NCBI GenBank assembly: GCA_002499085.1
Contig: DAKD01000017.1
Coordinates: 1-18,476, forward strand
Direction: 5' to 3'
Origin: Methanomassiliicoccales archaeon UBA280
GTDB taxonomy: Archaea; Thermoplasmatota; Thermoplasmata; SG8-5
Length of the DNA: 18,476 nucleotides
Shown here: positions 6,859 to 14,607 of the stretch, in pieces
Position numbering within the stretch: the first letter of the stretch is position 1
Layout of the letters: the number at the start of each line of letters is the position of its first letter
Made by a program: the position numbers and the translations under genes
Notes under the pieces: generated by a model
Told to the model about the DNA's origin: nothing
Databases searched by the model: none
What the model saw: only the letters and a program-made list of their open reading frames with translations

Positions 6859-7281
6859 TCACTTGTTTTCATTTGTATGCTTTCTTATAAAATCCAGTCT
6901 TTCAAAGGACTCATAAGGTTCCACGGCTATTTCGTACTCCTTCCCGCTCAGTTTCCTGCCAAGCCTGCTTTCTACTTCCTTTCTGTCGACTATGCGTTGG
7001 CTTACCCTGTCGCACACTAATTCGCTGCAATGTCCGCAGTTTGGAAGCCCCCTTGCGACGACGCAGGGCCGCACAGGGCAGCCCGAATCTATCAGGCGGG
7101 GATTGTTCCCGGAAGTACAGCCGTCGCATACTATCTTCTCGGGCGGGATGCGGAATCCGAAGACCGCATGCCAGCCGTCGCTGAGTTCAGCCCGTCTGTC
7201 TTGGCGCGCGACGTTCGGGCCGTAAGCAAGGCACAGATCGCACCGGTAACCGCACTTGGAGAGTACTGCTGCCGAATCCAC
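6859..7281 (-). CDS. DUF3795-type cysteine-rich protein
   Basis: 140 residues with many cysteines spaced as in DUF3795: CGYRCDLC near residue 10, CDGCTSG near 52, CPVRPC near 68, and LPNCGHCSELVC near 80. Such proteins are thought to bind metal or an iron-sulfur centre; the function is unknown. The C-terminal third is helical and charged. The GTG start at 7281 fits a TATA-like box beginning 31 nt upstream on the minus strand, and the first conserved Cys is at residue 10. It is a stand-alone gene, convergent with the methyltransferase (21-nt gap) and divergent from the Nudix gene. Confidence 0.85.
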   Translation of the reverse strand: MDSAAVLSKCGYRCDLCLAYGPNVARQDRRAELSDGWHAVFGFRIPPEKIVCDGCTSGNNPRLIDSGCPVRPCVVARGLPNCGHCSELVCDRVSQRIVDRKEVESRLGRKLSGKEYEIAVEPYESFERLDFIRKHTNENK

Positions 7282-7304
7282 ATCTGTGTAAATGTTCCTT
7301 CGGA

Positions 7305-7312
7305 TATTAATT
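7305..7312 (-). promoter_or_regulatory. TATA-like box for the DUF3795 gene
   Basis: AATTAATA on the minus strand starts 31 nt before GTG 7281 and predicts a leaderless GTG-initiated mRNA. Confidence 0.55.
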
Positions 7313-7348
7313 TTTCCCGGACACCGCGGTTGGGCACAGGCTCTGAGG

Positions 7349-7356
7349 TTTTAATA
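7349..7356 (+). promoter_or_regulatory. TATA-like box for the Nudix gene
   Basis: TTTTAATA begins 30 nt before ATG 7379, selecting that codon over the in-frame ATG at 7367. Confidence 0.5.
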
Positions 7357-7378
7357 GCGAAACTGCATGTCCTGGCGC

Positions 7379-7780
7379 ATGAGCGAACAGCCGAGGCTGA
7401 CAGTCGATGGAATCATCATGGTCGGGGGAAAAATAGTGCTCATCAGGAGGAAAAATCCCCCTTTCGAGGGCTGCCACGCCCTTCCGGGCGGGTTCGTGGA
7501 CAGCGGAGAGACAGTGGAGGCGGCCGCGATCAGGGAAGTCCGGGAGGAGACAGGCCTGAAAGCGGAAGTAAGGCGCCTGGTGGGCGTCTACTCGGAGCCG
7601 GGCAGGGACCCGAGGGGCCACACCGTAACAGTGGTCTTCGAGATGTATGCCGTGGGCGGGAAGCTGGAAGCGGGCGACGACGCTGCCGGCACAGGCCTGT
7701 TCGACCTGAAAGAACTGCCGGAACTGGCGTTCGACCATGCCAAGATAATAAATGATTTCCTCGAAAGGCCAGGCCCATGA
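7379..7780 (+). CDS. Nudix hydrolase
   Basis: 133 residues, a single Nudix domain. The 23-residue Nudix box runs from Gly38 to Leu60 and fits Gx5Ex7REUxEExGU in every position: Gly38, Glu44, Arg52-Glu53, Glu56-Glu57 and Gly59. These residues bind Mg2+ and cut a nucleoside diphosphate linked to another group. The upstream strand VLIRRKNPPFEGCHALPGG resembles the ADP-ribose pyrophosphatase/MutT-like branch, but the exact substrate is open. It ends 3 nt from the convergent small gene at 7784. Start chosen from the TATA-like box; ATG 7367 would add four residues. Confidence 0.92.
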   Translation: MSEQPRLTVDGIIMVGGKIVLIRRKNPPFEGCHALPGGFVDSGETVEAAAIREVREETGLKAEVRRLVGVYSEPGRDPRGHTVTVVFEMYAVGGKLEAGDDAAGTGLFDLKELPELAFDHAKIINDFLERPGP

Positions 7781-7783
7781 TCC

Positions 7784-7999
7784 CTACTTGTGGGTCGTGA
7801 CCTTGTACATGCACTTCGTGCCCTTCAGCATCTTGTGGATCTTCTCGGTGACTTCGGTGTATTCCTCCGGGGAAGCTATGTCTATCTCGAAGTCATAGTC
7901 GCCGACATTCGGGCTCAGGCCCACCTTCTCCGCCTTCTTGATTATATCCATCGTGGAGGCGCCCTCGCTGCTGAAGTAGATTTTCAGATACAGTTTCAT
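7784..7999 (-). CDS. Small uncharacterised protein, last gene of the DUF4430 operon
   Basis: 71 residues beginning MKLYLKIYFSSEGASTMD. Alternating hydrophobic strands and two short amphipathic helices (MDIIKKAEKVG; EEYTEVTEKIHKMLKG) suggest a compact alpha/beta, ferredoxin-like fold. I do not recognise a named family. An in-frame ATG at 8020 lies within the preceding gene; ATG 7999 is preferred because it sits one base after that gene's stop and has AAGGA 5 nt upstream. Composition and codon use match its neighbours, supporting a real gene. Confidence 0.75.
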   Translation of the reverse strand: MKLYLKIYFSSEGASTMDIIKKAEKVGLSPNVGDYDFEIDIASPEEYTEVTEKIHKMLKGTKCMYKVTTHK

Positions 8000-8000
8000 G

Positions 8001-8639
8001 TTATTCCTTATGGAGAACATAACCAGGGTTGGATATAAGGCTTTCTAACGTTTCCTCGCCCGGGCTCCTGTCCTCTGCTTTCCAGTCTGACAGGAGAGGC
8101 ATTCCGTACTCCTTGATGTAGATGTACCCGGTGCCGAAAAGGGGCACGAAGATGAGGGTGCTCAGTATATGGTAAATCGTGAATGAGACCTGGCCTGCAA
8201 GGACAAGTTCGAACGAGCTCCCGCTCACCAGCCACCACCCTATCATGGTCCACGCGTCGTAGACCAGGACCATCACGATCCCAACGCCCGTGAACACGGC
8301 CATGTTCCTCATCCGGAGAAGCATCCTGGGCCTGAGGGCCTTCCCCGCGTATCCCGCAAGCGCCATGCCTGACCAGGTGAAGAAAGTCACGCCCAAAATG
8401 AATTCCCAGCCGAGGAATCCGCTGAGACCGAGCCCGTAGAACGCCAGGTCGGAGAGAACCATCATGGCCAGGGGAACCCAGAGGGCGTACCAGCCTCCGA
8501 GTATGAACCCGGCCAGCAGGGCCAGCGGAAGTATCGGCTCAATGTTCGGGTAGTCCGCGAGCGCTATCCTGAGCGCGATGCCCAGGCAGATTATCACCAG
8601 GGCTGTCTCTAATTTCGTCCTATCTTTTCGGAATCGCAT
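8001..8639 (-). CDS. Multi-pass membrane protein resembling ECF-type S components (DUF6580-like)
   Basis: 212 residues with about six membrane segments (roughly 12-28, 35-55, 58-75, 80-100, 112-140, 150-172) and a short charged cytosolic tail. The opening pattern, RIALADYPNIEPILPLALL then VPLAMMVLSDLAFY, resembles DUF6580/ECF S-component-like proteins that bind small vitamins in the membrane. No ATPase or T component (EcfA/EcfT) lies in the window, so transport would need partners elsewhere. It starts one base after the stop of the DUF4430 gene and is followed one base later by the 71-residue gene, so the three are almost certainly one operon. Family resemblance is moderate; substrate unknown. 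Confidence 0.72.
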   Translation of the reverse strand: MRFRKDRTKLETALVIICLGIALRIALADYPNIEPILPLALLAGFILGGWYALWVPLAMMVLSDLAFYGLGLSGFLGWEFILGVTFFTWSGMALAGYAGKALRPRMLLRMRNMAVFTGVGIVMVLVYDAWTMIGWWLVSGSSFELVLAGQVSFTIYHILSTLIFVPLFGTGYIYIKEYGMPLLSDWKAEDRSPGEETLESLISNPGYVLHKE

Positions 8640-8640
8640 A

Positions 8641-9096
8641 TCAAGGCCATACCGGAATCATGAATTTGAATTCTACCAGGTCGCCGTCAAAGACCTCGTA
8701 AGTCCCAGCGCCTTCCGTGGCAAAAGCGCCGTTGACATACATCATCCACCATCTCTCATCCGTATCATTCAGGCCTGGAACAGCGCATCCGTTCCCGATG
8801 CCATATATAGAATTGACGAATCCGAATTCCGAGGCATCAACATTATCCTCCCCGGCATAGGCTCTCAGAAGTCCTAACGCCGTGTTGTTGTCCGAGCCTA
8901 TCTCCTCGGAAATAACTGTCCCGTTCCCGAAATCGATCTTCACGGTCGCCGTGACCAGCGCGGGCTCGGGCTTGAGAAATTCATTGTAGGCAAGAATCCC
9001 GCCCACTGCCGCAATAATCACTATGGCCACGATCATCATCGGCAGAATTCCGGGTCCGGCCGCAATCTGAGGTTTAGGTTCGTTCGCTCCATCCAT
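8641..9096 (-). CDS. Membrane-anchored extracellular DUF4430-domain protein
   Basis: 151 residues. A single N-terminal membrane segment (about 18-41, ILPMMIVAIVIIAAVGGIL) is followed by an external domain of about 105 residues that matches DUF4430: VKIDFGNGT, then TALGLLRAY, the Gly-rich turn SIYGIGNG, the highly typical RWWMMYVNG, and DGDLVEFKF at the end. DUF4430 is related to the C-terminal domain of cobalamin-binding transcobalamin/intrinsic factor. Its coupling to an ECF-S-like protein suggests ligand capture at the cell surface. ATG 9096 is preferred, with GGTGA 4 nt upstream; a TTG at 9123 would add nine unremarkable residues. Confidence 0.82.
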   Translation of the reverse strand: MDGANEPKPQIAAGPGILPMMIVAIVIIAAVGGILAYNEFLKPEPALVTATVKIDFGNGTVISEEIGSDNNTALGLLRAYAGEDNVDASEFGFVNSIYGIGNGCAVPGLNDTDERWWMMYVNGAFATEGAGTYEVFDGDLVEFKFMIPVWP

Positions 9097-9139
9097 AACA
9101 TCACCATTGGATAATATATCCAACCATAAATGCCCGATG

Positions 9140-9147
9140 TTATAATA
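9140..9147 (-). promoter_or_regulatory. Probable TATA box for the DUF4430 operon
   Basis: ATTATAAC (minus strand), part of a symmetrical GTTAT-A-ATAAC stretch in the divergent intergenic region, would start transcription near 9116 and leave about 20 nt of leader holding the GGTGA SD of ATG 9096. Confidence 0.4.
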
Positions 9148-9165
9148 ACCTTCCCACCGATTTTA

Positions 9166-9173
9166 TTTTAACC
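9166..9173 (+). promoter_or_regulatory. TATA-like box for the RDD gene
   Basis: The TTTTAAC stretch, within a longer T/A-rich run starting at 9160, begins 33 nt before ATG 9199. Spacing agrees with the other leaderless genes in the window. Confidence 0.45.
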
Positions 9174-9198
9174 GAAACAGGCATGTACCCCTGAGCAC

Positions 9199-9774
9199 AT
9201 GGTAACGGGATTCGACATACTCGGTCATGACAGAGGGCTGCGCTCCCACTGGAAGTACCGGGCAGCCGCATTCATCGCCGATGCCCTGATGATTTTCATA
9301 CCCCTGCCTCTGCTTCTTTACTTCTTCGGCATCGCGGATTATTTCACCGTGGGCCTGGTCCTGAGCGTCGGATTTTACATTTTCACGTCGATAACCGAGA
9401 CCCTTACCGGCGCCTCGGTCGGGAAGAAGCTGCTCGGACTGAAGGTGCATCCCATGACCGGGCAAAGCCTGGGAGGGCGCGTTTGCGTCAGGAACCTGGA
9501 CAGGCTGTTCTGGTTCGTCATGCCTCCCATCAACTTCGCATTGGGCATGGCCACCAGGGGAGACCCGAGACAGACCGCACTTGACAGGCTTGCCGGGACC
9601 GTGGTCGTGCATGCCGGGGAGAAAGAAAGGTACGAGGCCCGCATCGAGGCCATGAGGGAGGCTGAGAACAAACCAGCAGGGGCGGGCCGCGATGCATGCC
9701 AGGAATGCGGGGGCGAGCTGATCCTGCTGCCTGACCAGAAGCTGCAGTGCGGCAAATGCGGGCTGATACAGTGA
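9199..9774 (+). CDS. RDD-family membrane protein with C-terminal zinc ribbon
   Basis: 191 residues. The RDD domain has its Arg (KYRAAAFIADALM, about residue 20) and Asp in the first membrane segment, a second segment near 50-68, the conserved TGASVGKKLLGLKV (about 74-87) and a closing pair of membrane-proximal elements ending DRLAGTVVV (about 134-142). A charged helix (EKERYEARIEAMREAE) links to a C-terminal zinc ribbon (CQECGGE...CGKCG). RDD proteins are thought to help transport or membrane anchoring; the function here is unknown. Its TGA overlaps the GTG start of the deacetylase-family gene by GTGA (9771-9774), so the two are translationally coupled. Confidence 0.88.
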   Translation: MVTGFDILGHDRGLRSHWKYRAAAFIADALMIFIPLPLLLYFFGIADYFTVGLVLSVGFYIFTSITETLTGASVGKKLLGLKVHPMTGQSLGGRVCVRNLDRLFWFVMPPINFALGMATRGDPRQTALDRLAGTVVVHAGEKERYEARIEAMREAENKPAGAGRDACQECGGELILLPDQKLQCGKCGLIQ

Positions 9775-10778
9775 AGTTCGTCCATCACGAGGATTACCTG
9801 AAGCCGACCCAGGGCCCCGGGCACCCTGAATGCCCGGAGAGACTGGAAGCGATAATTTCTTACATGGAGCAGAATGATATTGACGCCGAACGTATTCTCC
9901 CCGAACCGGCTGAAAAGGATGACGTGCTAAGGGTCCATTCGTCCGAATACCTTGACCTGCTGAGGAATTTCGGGCGGGGCCGCTTGGACATGGACACCGC
10001 CGTTTACCCGTACACATACGAGATGGCAATGCTGGCCGCAGGCGGCGGTATGGCCGCAGTCAGAAACATGCTTGACAGGAGGGAACCGACATTCGCCCTG
10101 CTCAGGCCGCCCGGCCACCATGCCACAAGGGATATGGGCATGGGATTCTGCTACATCAACAACATCGCAGTGGCTGCAGAGTGGCTCAGGAAGAAGCTCG
10201 GCAGGGTGGCAATAGTCGACATTGACGTGCATCACGGCAACGGCACCAACGACACCTTCCTTGACAGGCCCGATATCTTGTACATCTCGACCCATGAGTG
10301 GGGCATATACCCGGGCACCGGCCCTGCCGTGCAGACAGGCACAGGAATGGGAGATGGGTACACTGTCAACATACCGATGTGCGGCCAATCCGGCGACGCA
10401 ACCTTCCGTGCGGCCATGGAGAAGATCATCCTGCCCGTGCTCTCGCAGTTCAAACCGGATGCGATACTCATCAGCCTCGGCGGCGACGCCCATTACATGG
10501 ACCCGCTGTCCTCGCTGACCCTTTCCAGCGGGGGATATCTGGACACAGTCACAGCGATCGCGAAGCTGGCGGAGGAAACCTGCGAGAACCGGTGGGCCGC
10601 GTTCCTGGAGGGCGGATACAACATCCGCGCACTCGCGGACGTTGTGGGCTCCTGCATGGCCATGGCTTCAGGCAGGAAAACTGAGACATGTTACAACGAG
10701 GTCAGCGACACGGAGACGGTCGGCGCGGATTCGGTGTCCGAGGCAAGGGCGATTCAGTCCGGGCATTGGGATCTATAA
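9771..10778 (+). CDS. Histone-deacetylase superfamily enzyme (AcuC-like)
   Basis: 335 residues, a full-length arginase/deacetylase-fold amidohydrolase. The catalytic pair of His is in LLRPPGHHA; zinc ligands are Asp and His of DIDVHHGNGT and the Asp of LGGDAHYMDPL; the transition-state Tyr is in LEGGYN. The N-terminal HPECPERLEAI and GFCYINN are also typical. All active-site residues are present, so it should be active on acetylated (acyl-) lysine or a small acetyl-amine such as an acetylpolyamine. GTG 9771 overlaps the upstream stop (GTGA); an in-frame GTG at 9747 is less likely because it lies inside the zinc-ribbon codons of the RDD gene. The C-terminal 35 residues are acidic and variable. 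Confidence 0.92.
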   Translation: MKFVHHEDYLKPTQGPGHPECPERLEAIISYMEQNDIDAERILPEPAEKDDVLRVHSSEYLDLLRNFGRGRLDMDTAVYPYTYEMAMLAAGGGMAAVRNMLDRREPTFALLRPPGHHATRDMGMGFCYINNIAVAAEWLRKKLGRVAIVDIDVHHGNGTNDTFLDRPDILYISTHEWGIYPGTGPAVQTGTGMGDGYTVNIPMCGQSGDATFRAAMEKIILPVLSQFKPDAILISLGGDAHYMDPLSSLTLSSGGYLDTVTAIAKLAEETCENRWAAFLEGGYNIRALADVVGSCMAMASGRKTETCYNEVSDTETVGADSVSEARAIQSGHWDL

Positions 10779-10781
10779 ATT
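10774..10781 (+). promoter_or_regulatory. TATA-like box for the OFA transporter gene
   Basis: TATAAATT overlaps the stop codon of the deacetylase-family gene. It predicts a start near 10805 and a leader of about 34 nt that holds AAGGAG (10825-10830), 8 nt before ATG 10839. A second weaker A/T stretch (GATATATC, 10793-10800) is an alternative. Confidence 0.4.
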
Positions 10782-10838
10782 ACATTTAGAAAGATATATC
10801 AACATAATTGACTTGGGCGGGCGCAAGGAGACAGTTCC

Positions 10839-12317
10839 ATGTCAAATGAGTCACCGCAGACGGAAATTCCGGAACAGCCCCAGAAGGTCATGAACCGCTG
10901 GGTAGTGGTCATCGGCGCCATCCTGATTCAGCTCGCGCTCGGCGCAATTTATGCATGGTCCGCCTTCACGACGCCGCTCCAGGGCACGGCTGCCGCGCCG
11001 AGCGAGTTCGCCTTCACAAAGACCCAGACGCAGCTCATTTTCAGCGCAGGACTGGCGGCTTTCGCAGTCATGACGATCATCGGCGGCCGGCTGATGAAGA
11101 AGTACGGCCCCAGGACCATCGCCCTGCTGGGCGGCATAGTGCTTGGCCTTGGATACATTCTTGGCGGCCTCGTCGGCGCAAGTTTCGTGGGGAAGCTCGC
11201 AACAATCGGCATAATCGGCGGCGCGGGCATCGGCCTGGCATACGTCGTGCCGATTGCAACCGGCGTGAAGTGGTTCCCCGACAAGAAGGGCCTGGTCAGC
11301 GGCATCGCGGTCGCAGGCTTCGGGTTCGGCGCCTTCATCTGGATACTCCTGGCCAACCCTCCGAGCGTGCTCGGATTCAGCGGCCTGATAAGCAAGACAG
11401 TCATTGACGCGGCCCACCCGTTCGCGTACACGGTTGCGAACGTGGACATGACCTTCATCATTTACGGCGTCCTGTTCCTTGTGCTGGTTGTCATCGGCTC
11501 ACTCGTCATGGTCAATCCCCCGGAAGGGTGGAAACCCGCCGGATGGAACCCGCCCGCACCGGCGCCTGGCAAGGCCGCATTCAAGGGCTTCTCCCCCAGG
11601 GAGATGACCAGGTCTCCGCAATTCTGGATGCTGTGGACGATGTTCATATTCGGCGCACTCGCCGGCCTGATGGTTATAGGCAACGTGCAGAACTTCGCCA
11701 AGAATCCCACTGACGGCTTCGAAGGCCACGGGTTCACTGCGACCCAGGCAGCGGACTTCGCCGTGCTGGGCGCGGCAATATGCCTTCCGATATTCAACGG
11801 CGCAGGCAGGATAGTCTGGGGCCAGGCCTCGGACAAGATAGGCCGGAAGAACGCCCTCGTTGCCATGTTCATATTCCAGGGAATAATGATGGCCGCATTC
11901 TTCTACACAACGGCCAACGAATACATGTTCTATGTGATCGCAGCCCTCATAGGCTTCAACTTCGGAGGAAATTTCGCTCTATTCCCGGCCGCGACCGCAG
12001 ACTCGTTCGGAGCGAACAATGTCGGGATCAACTACGGCTATGTGTTCACGGCCTACGGCATCGGCGGCATCGCCGGACCCTACCTTGCCGGATGGGTGCA
12101 GGATGCTGGAATGGCATTCACATATGCATTCTTCCCTGCCGCGCTGCTGTGTTTCATTGCCGCCGGCCTTGCGCTCCTTTACAAGCCCGATGCGACCCAG
12201 GCTGCGAAGAGGACCGGGCAGAAGAGGAAGGGCAGGAAACCCAAGCAATGGATACTCGACATGAGAAGGGAATTCCGATGCAAGATCAGGTCGTCCAGGT
12301 CAGCAATCAGGCGCTGA
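10839..12317 (+). CDS. OFA-family MFS transporter (oxalate/formate antiporter-like)
   Basis: 492 residues, twelve predicted membrane segments. The opening NRWVVVIGAILIQLALG followed by AIYAWSAF is typical of the oxalate:formate antiporter family of the major facilitator superfamily; GRLMKKYGPR is the loop 2-3 motif and its second-half counterpart is GQASDKIGRKN. A long central cytosolic loop (PPEGWKPAGWNPPAPAPGKA) separates the halves. OFA members exchange small monocarboxylates or dicarboxylates; the substrate here cannot be fixed. The last 45 residues are a strongly basic tail (GQKRKGRKPKQW). An SD, AAGGAG, lies 8 nt before ATG 10839. A carbonic anhydrase gene follows after 34 nt. Confidence 0.9.
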   Translation: MSNESPQTEIPEQPQKVMNRWVVVIGAILIQLALGAIYAWSAFTTPLQGTAAAPSEFAFTKTQTQLIFSAGLAAFAVMTIIGGRLMKKYGPRTIALLGGIVLGLGYILGGLVGASFVGKLATIGIIGGAGIGLAYVVPIATGVKWFPDKKGLVSGIAVAGFGFGAFIWILLANPPSVLGFSGLISKTVIDAAHPFAYTVANVDMTFIIYGVLFLVLVVIGSLVMVNPPEGWKPAGWNPPAPAPGKAAFKGFSPREMTRSPQFWMLWTMFIFGALAGLMVIGNVQNFAKNPTDGFEGHGFTATQAADFAVLGAAICLPIFNGAGRIVWGQASDKIGRKNALVAMFIFQGIMMAAFFYTTANEYMFYVIAALIGFNFGGNFALFPAATADSFGANNVGINYGYVFTAYGIGGIAGPYLAGWVQDAGMAFTYAFFPAALLCFIAAGLALLYKPDATQAAKRTGQKRKGRKPKQWILDMRREFRCKIRSSRSAIRR

Positions 12318-12351
12318 CCGGCTGTATCTGATAAGTTCATTGGGTGAGGAT

Positions 12352-12873
12352 ATGGGAGATCCCAAGAGCAGGCTGGCCGAAGGCAACAGGAAGTTCGTGT
12401 CCAAGTACGACGGTGTAATCCAGAGGCACATCGCAGGCCAGAAGCCTTTCGCGGCAATTCTCACTTGCTCAGACTCCAGGGTCCCGCCCGAGCTTATTTT
12501 CAACTCCGGCATCGGCGAGATTTTCGTTGTTCGGGACGCGGGCAACATAGCCATGGGCGCGTCCGTCATAGGCTCGCTCGAATACGCTGTCGAGCATCTG
12601 CATGTTCCCCTGATGGTCGTGATGGGCCACACATGCTGCGGCGCCATGGCAGCGGCCGAGGACGGCCCGGGCGACGGGACCTGCGTCGGCGAGATAGTCA
12701 ACGAGATAAGGGTGTGCTTCAAGGAGAAGGACCACCTGAGGGCCAACATAAGAATGCAGATGGCCCATCTGCTGGAAAAGAGCCAGACAATCTCCGAAGC
12801 CGTGAAGTCCGGAGCGCTCTGCCTCATGGGCGCGGTCTACCATCTCGAGGACGGGACTGTCGAATATCTCTAG
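12352..12873 (+). CDS. Beta-class carbonic anhydrase
   Basis: 173 residues. It interconverts CO2 and bicarbonate with a zinc held by Cys39, His93 and Cys96; the Asp41-Arg43 dyad (CSDSR) and the HTCC motif are intact, as is the RDAGNI strand. The length equals that of small archaeal beta (Cab-type) enzymes. ATG 12352 is preferred, with GGTGAGG just upstream; a TTG at 12340 would add four residues. No TATA-like box is visible in the 34-nt gap, so it is probably read through from the OFA transporter gene, which hints at a shared link to carboxylate or CO2 metabolism (inference). Convergent with the ABC permease gene 7 nt away. Confidence 0.93.
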   Translation: MGDPKSRLAEGNRKFVSKYDGVIQRHIAGQKPFAAILTCSDSRVPPELIFNSGIGEIFVVRDAGNIAMGASVIGSLEYAVEHLHVPLMVVMGHTCCGAMAAAEDGPGDGTCVGEIVNEIRVCFKEKDHLRANIRMQMAHLLEKSQTISEAVKSGALCLMGAVYHLEDGTVEYL

Positions 12874-12880
12874 CATCAGC

Positions 12881-13651
12881 CTACGGTTCGCGCCACCTTG
12901 CCTTCTTCATAACCAGCAGCGAGAAAGCAACCACGGTAAGAGCCAGCACTGCCCAGTGTAGTATGAAAGCAGTTGAATCCCATTCAGTGAGTTCCGTGGA
13001 GTACCTGATTATCGCGGCCGCGTTCGACGTGGGGAACACGTAGGATATCCAGGACAGGTCCATCCCGCCGAGGTTCGTCAGCATGGTCTCGGAATAGTAT
13101 ACGGGGGGGAGGAAAACGAAACCGAAGCTCAGTATGTTGGCGACTATGCCCAGGGTATTCGGGCTTGTCTTGTGCAGGTATGTTGCGATTGTGAACCCGA
13201 TAGCGGCAAGTGCCAGCCAGCAGAGCACCATGGAACCCATCACCATGACGATCGAAACTGGGCCGAACAGGCCAAGGTATATCCCGTAGATTATGAATGT
13301 TATGAACCCGGGAAGGGCGAATATGAGGAAACCGAGAGTGAGGCCCATGACATAGGACAGCGGATGCACAGGCATTGCCACGACCATCTCTCGCAATTTC
13401 ACGTACCTGTCGAAGGTCAGGTCCTGAATTGACGCGGTGATCGCAATGAAGCCGATGCTGGAGACTATCACGCCAACCAGCCCGGTCTTGAATATCTGCG
13501 GGTCGTCGCCGCCGAACAGCCCGATGAAGAACAGCGGTATCGCGGAAAGCCCGATGAGGATTATCAGCATGAGGGGCTGCCTCTTGATGTCCGGGATCGA
13601 TTTCATGTAGGCGATTATCCAGGTGTCACGGATCACCTTCGCGATCTTCAT
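12881..13651 (-). CDS. ABC-2 type transporter permease
   Basis: 256 residues with six membrane segments (about 27-47, 54-72, 103-124, 132-153, 161-180, 230-250) and the ABC-2 topology: cytosolic N-terminus, coupling region FDRYVKLREMVVAMPVHPLSY between segments 2 and 3, and the short external loop before the last segment. Together with the ATPase gene, which it overlaps by 4 nt (ATGA 13648-13651), it forms an exporter of the drug/lipid/Nod-factor type. The substrate is unknown. Confidence 0.88.
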   Translation of the reverse strand: MKIAKVIRDTWIIAYMKSIPDIKRQPLMLIILIGLSAIPLFFIGLFGGDDPQIFKTGLVGVIVSSIGFIAITASIQDLTFDRYVKLREMVVAMPVHPLSYVMGLTLGFLIFALPGFITFIIYGIYLGLFGPVSIVMVMGSMVLCWLALAAIGFTIATYLHKTSPNTLGIVANILSFGFVFLPPVYYSETMLTNLGGMDLSWISYVFPTSNAAAIIRYSTELTEWDSTAFILHWAVLALTVVAFSLLVMKKARWREP

Positions 13652-14562
13652 TGCAGCTCACCCCCTGCAAGTCTCACGAACGCGTCTTCGAGAGTGACGG
13701 GGGCGGCCTCGGCCTGGACGCCTTTCCTGAGCATGTCCCTGACTAGCTCGATGGCCTCCTCGTCGGTCTTCAGGTAGATGACCAGGCGGTCCCCGATCTT
13801 TGTCATCTCTGTGAACTTGGACTTGTCAATCTCGCTCTCGGGCACGATGACCCTGTATCTGAAAGGCACCTTTTTCTTTATCTCCGAAGTCGTGCCGACT
13901 ATGATGAGCTCTCCCTTGTTGATTATCGCCAGGCGGTCGGAGACCATCTCGGCCTCGTCCATCATGTGCGTGGTGAGTATTATCGTCTTGCCCTGCGCAG
14001 CCCTGTCCCTCAGGGCGGACCAGACATTCCTTCGGCCGATGGCATCGAGGCCGCTCGTGGGCTCGTCCAGCATCATGACCTGGGCGTCGCTCGCGAGAGT
14101 TGCGGCGATCAGCGCGCGCCTCTTCTCACCGCCGGACATGGACTGGCACGGTTTGTCCTTCATGTCCCACATGAGCATGGCCTTCAGCGACTCTTCGGCG
14201 TTCTTCCTGGATTTTGCCTTGTCCATTCCCCGCAGCAGGCAGAAATTGTATGCATAGTCCCAGGGCGTGAAATTTGCATAGGCCATCGCGTCCTGCGGAA
14301 CCATGGCGATCGTCTCTCTGACGGCCTCGGGCTCGCTCAGAACGCTTTTCCCGAGAATATGCGCCTCGCCCGAGGTGGGCATGAGCTGGGTGCAGAGGAT
14401 CCTGAGAAACGTGGTCTTCCCGGCTCCGTTGGGGCCGAGTATTGTGAACACCTCTCCCTTTCTCACGTCCAGGCTCATGTGCTTGAGTGCGTCGACCTTC
14501 TTGTCGTAGGTTTTCCTGAGGTCCCTGGCCGTTATCGCGGTTTCCCGGTTGTGACTGTTCAT
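13648..14562 (-). CDS. ABC transporter ATP-binding protein
   Basis: 304 residues. Walker A is GPNGAGKT (43-50), Q-loop MVPQDA, signature MSGGEKRR, Walker B VMMLDEPTSGLD and H-loop THMMDEAE, all complete. A C-terminal domain of about 80 residues (after GELIIVGTTSEIKKKV) is of the DrrA/CcmA-like type that pairs with ABC-2 permeases. The ATG at 14562 has an A/G-rich SD (AAAGGTGA) just upstream. It is first in a two-gene operon, divergent from the coiled-coil protein gene, and the two directions appear to share a single TATA-like element. Confidence 0.94.
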   Translation of the reverse strand: MNSHNRETAITARDLRKTYDKKVDALKHMSLDVRKGEVFTILGPNGAGKTTFLRILCTQLMPTSGEAHILGKSVLSEPEAVRETIAMVPQDAMAYANFTPWDYAYNFCLLRGMDKAKSRKNAEESLKAMLMWDMKDKPCQSMSGGEKRRALIAATLASDAQVMMLDEPTSGLDAIGRRNVWSALRDRAAQGKTIILTTHMMDEAEMVSDRLAIINKGELIIVGTTSEIKKKVPFRYRVIVPESEIDKSKFTEMTKIGDRLVIYLKTDEEAIELVRDMLRKGVQAEAAPVTLEDAFVRLAGGELQ

Positions 14563-14599
14563 TCCTTCACCTTTCGATATTCTCAGAAGCTGCGCAGAC

Positions 14600-14607
14600 T
14601 ATATAAA
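14600..14607. promoter_or_regulatory. Shared bidirectional TATA-like element
   Basis: TATATAAA on the plus strand lies 30 nt before ATG 14630; read on the minus strand the same bases (TTTATATA) lie about 45 nt before ATG 14562, leaving a short SD-bearing leader. It is the only A/T-rich box in the 67-nt divergent gap, so the two directions probably compete for it. Confidence 0.5.

Noticed and set aside
10460..10510. Unusual LGGDAH instead of the commoner AGFDAH in the deacetylase-family enzyme as loss of activity
   Set aside because: The zinc-binding Asp is kept and class I enzymes have LGAD at this place, so the active site appears complete.
12190..12317. Basic C-terminal tail of the OFA transporter as the product of a frameshift
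   Set aside because: No alternative frame restores a family-like ending, and basic cytosolic tails are acceptable after the twelfth membrane segment.
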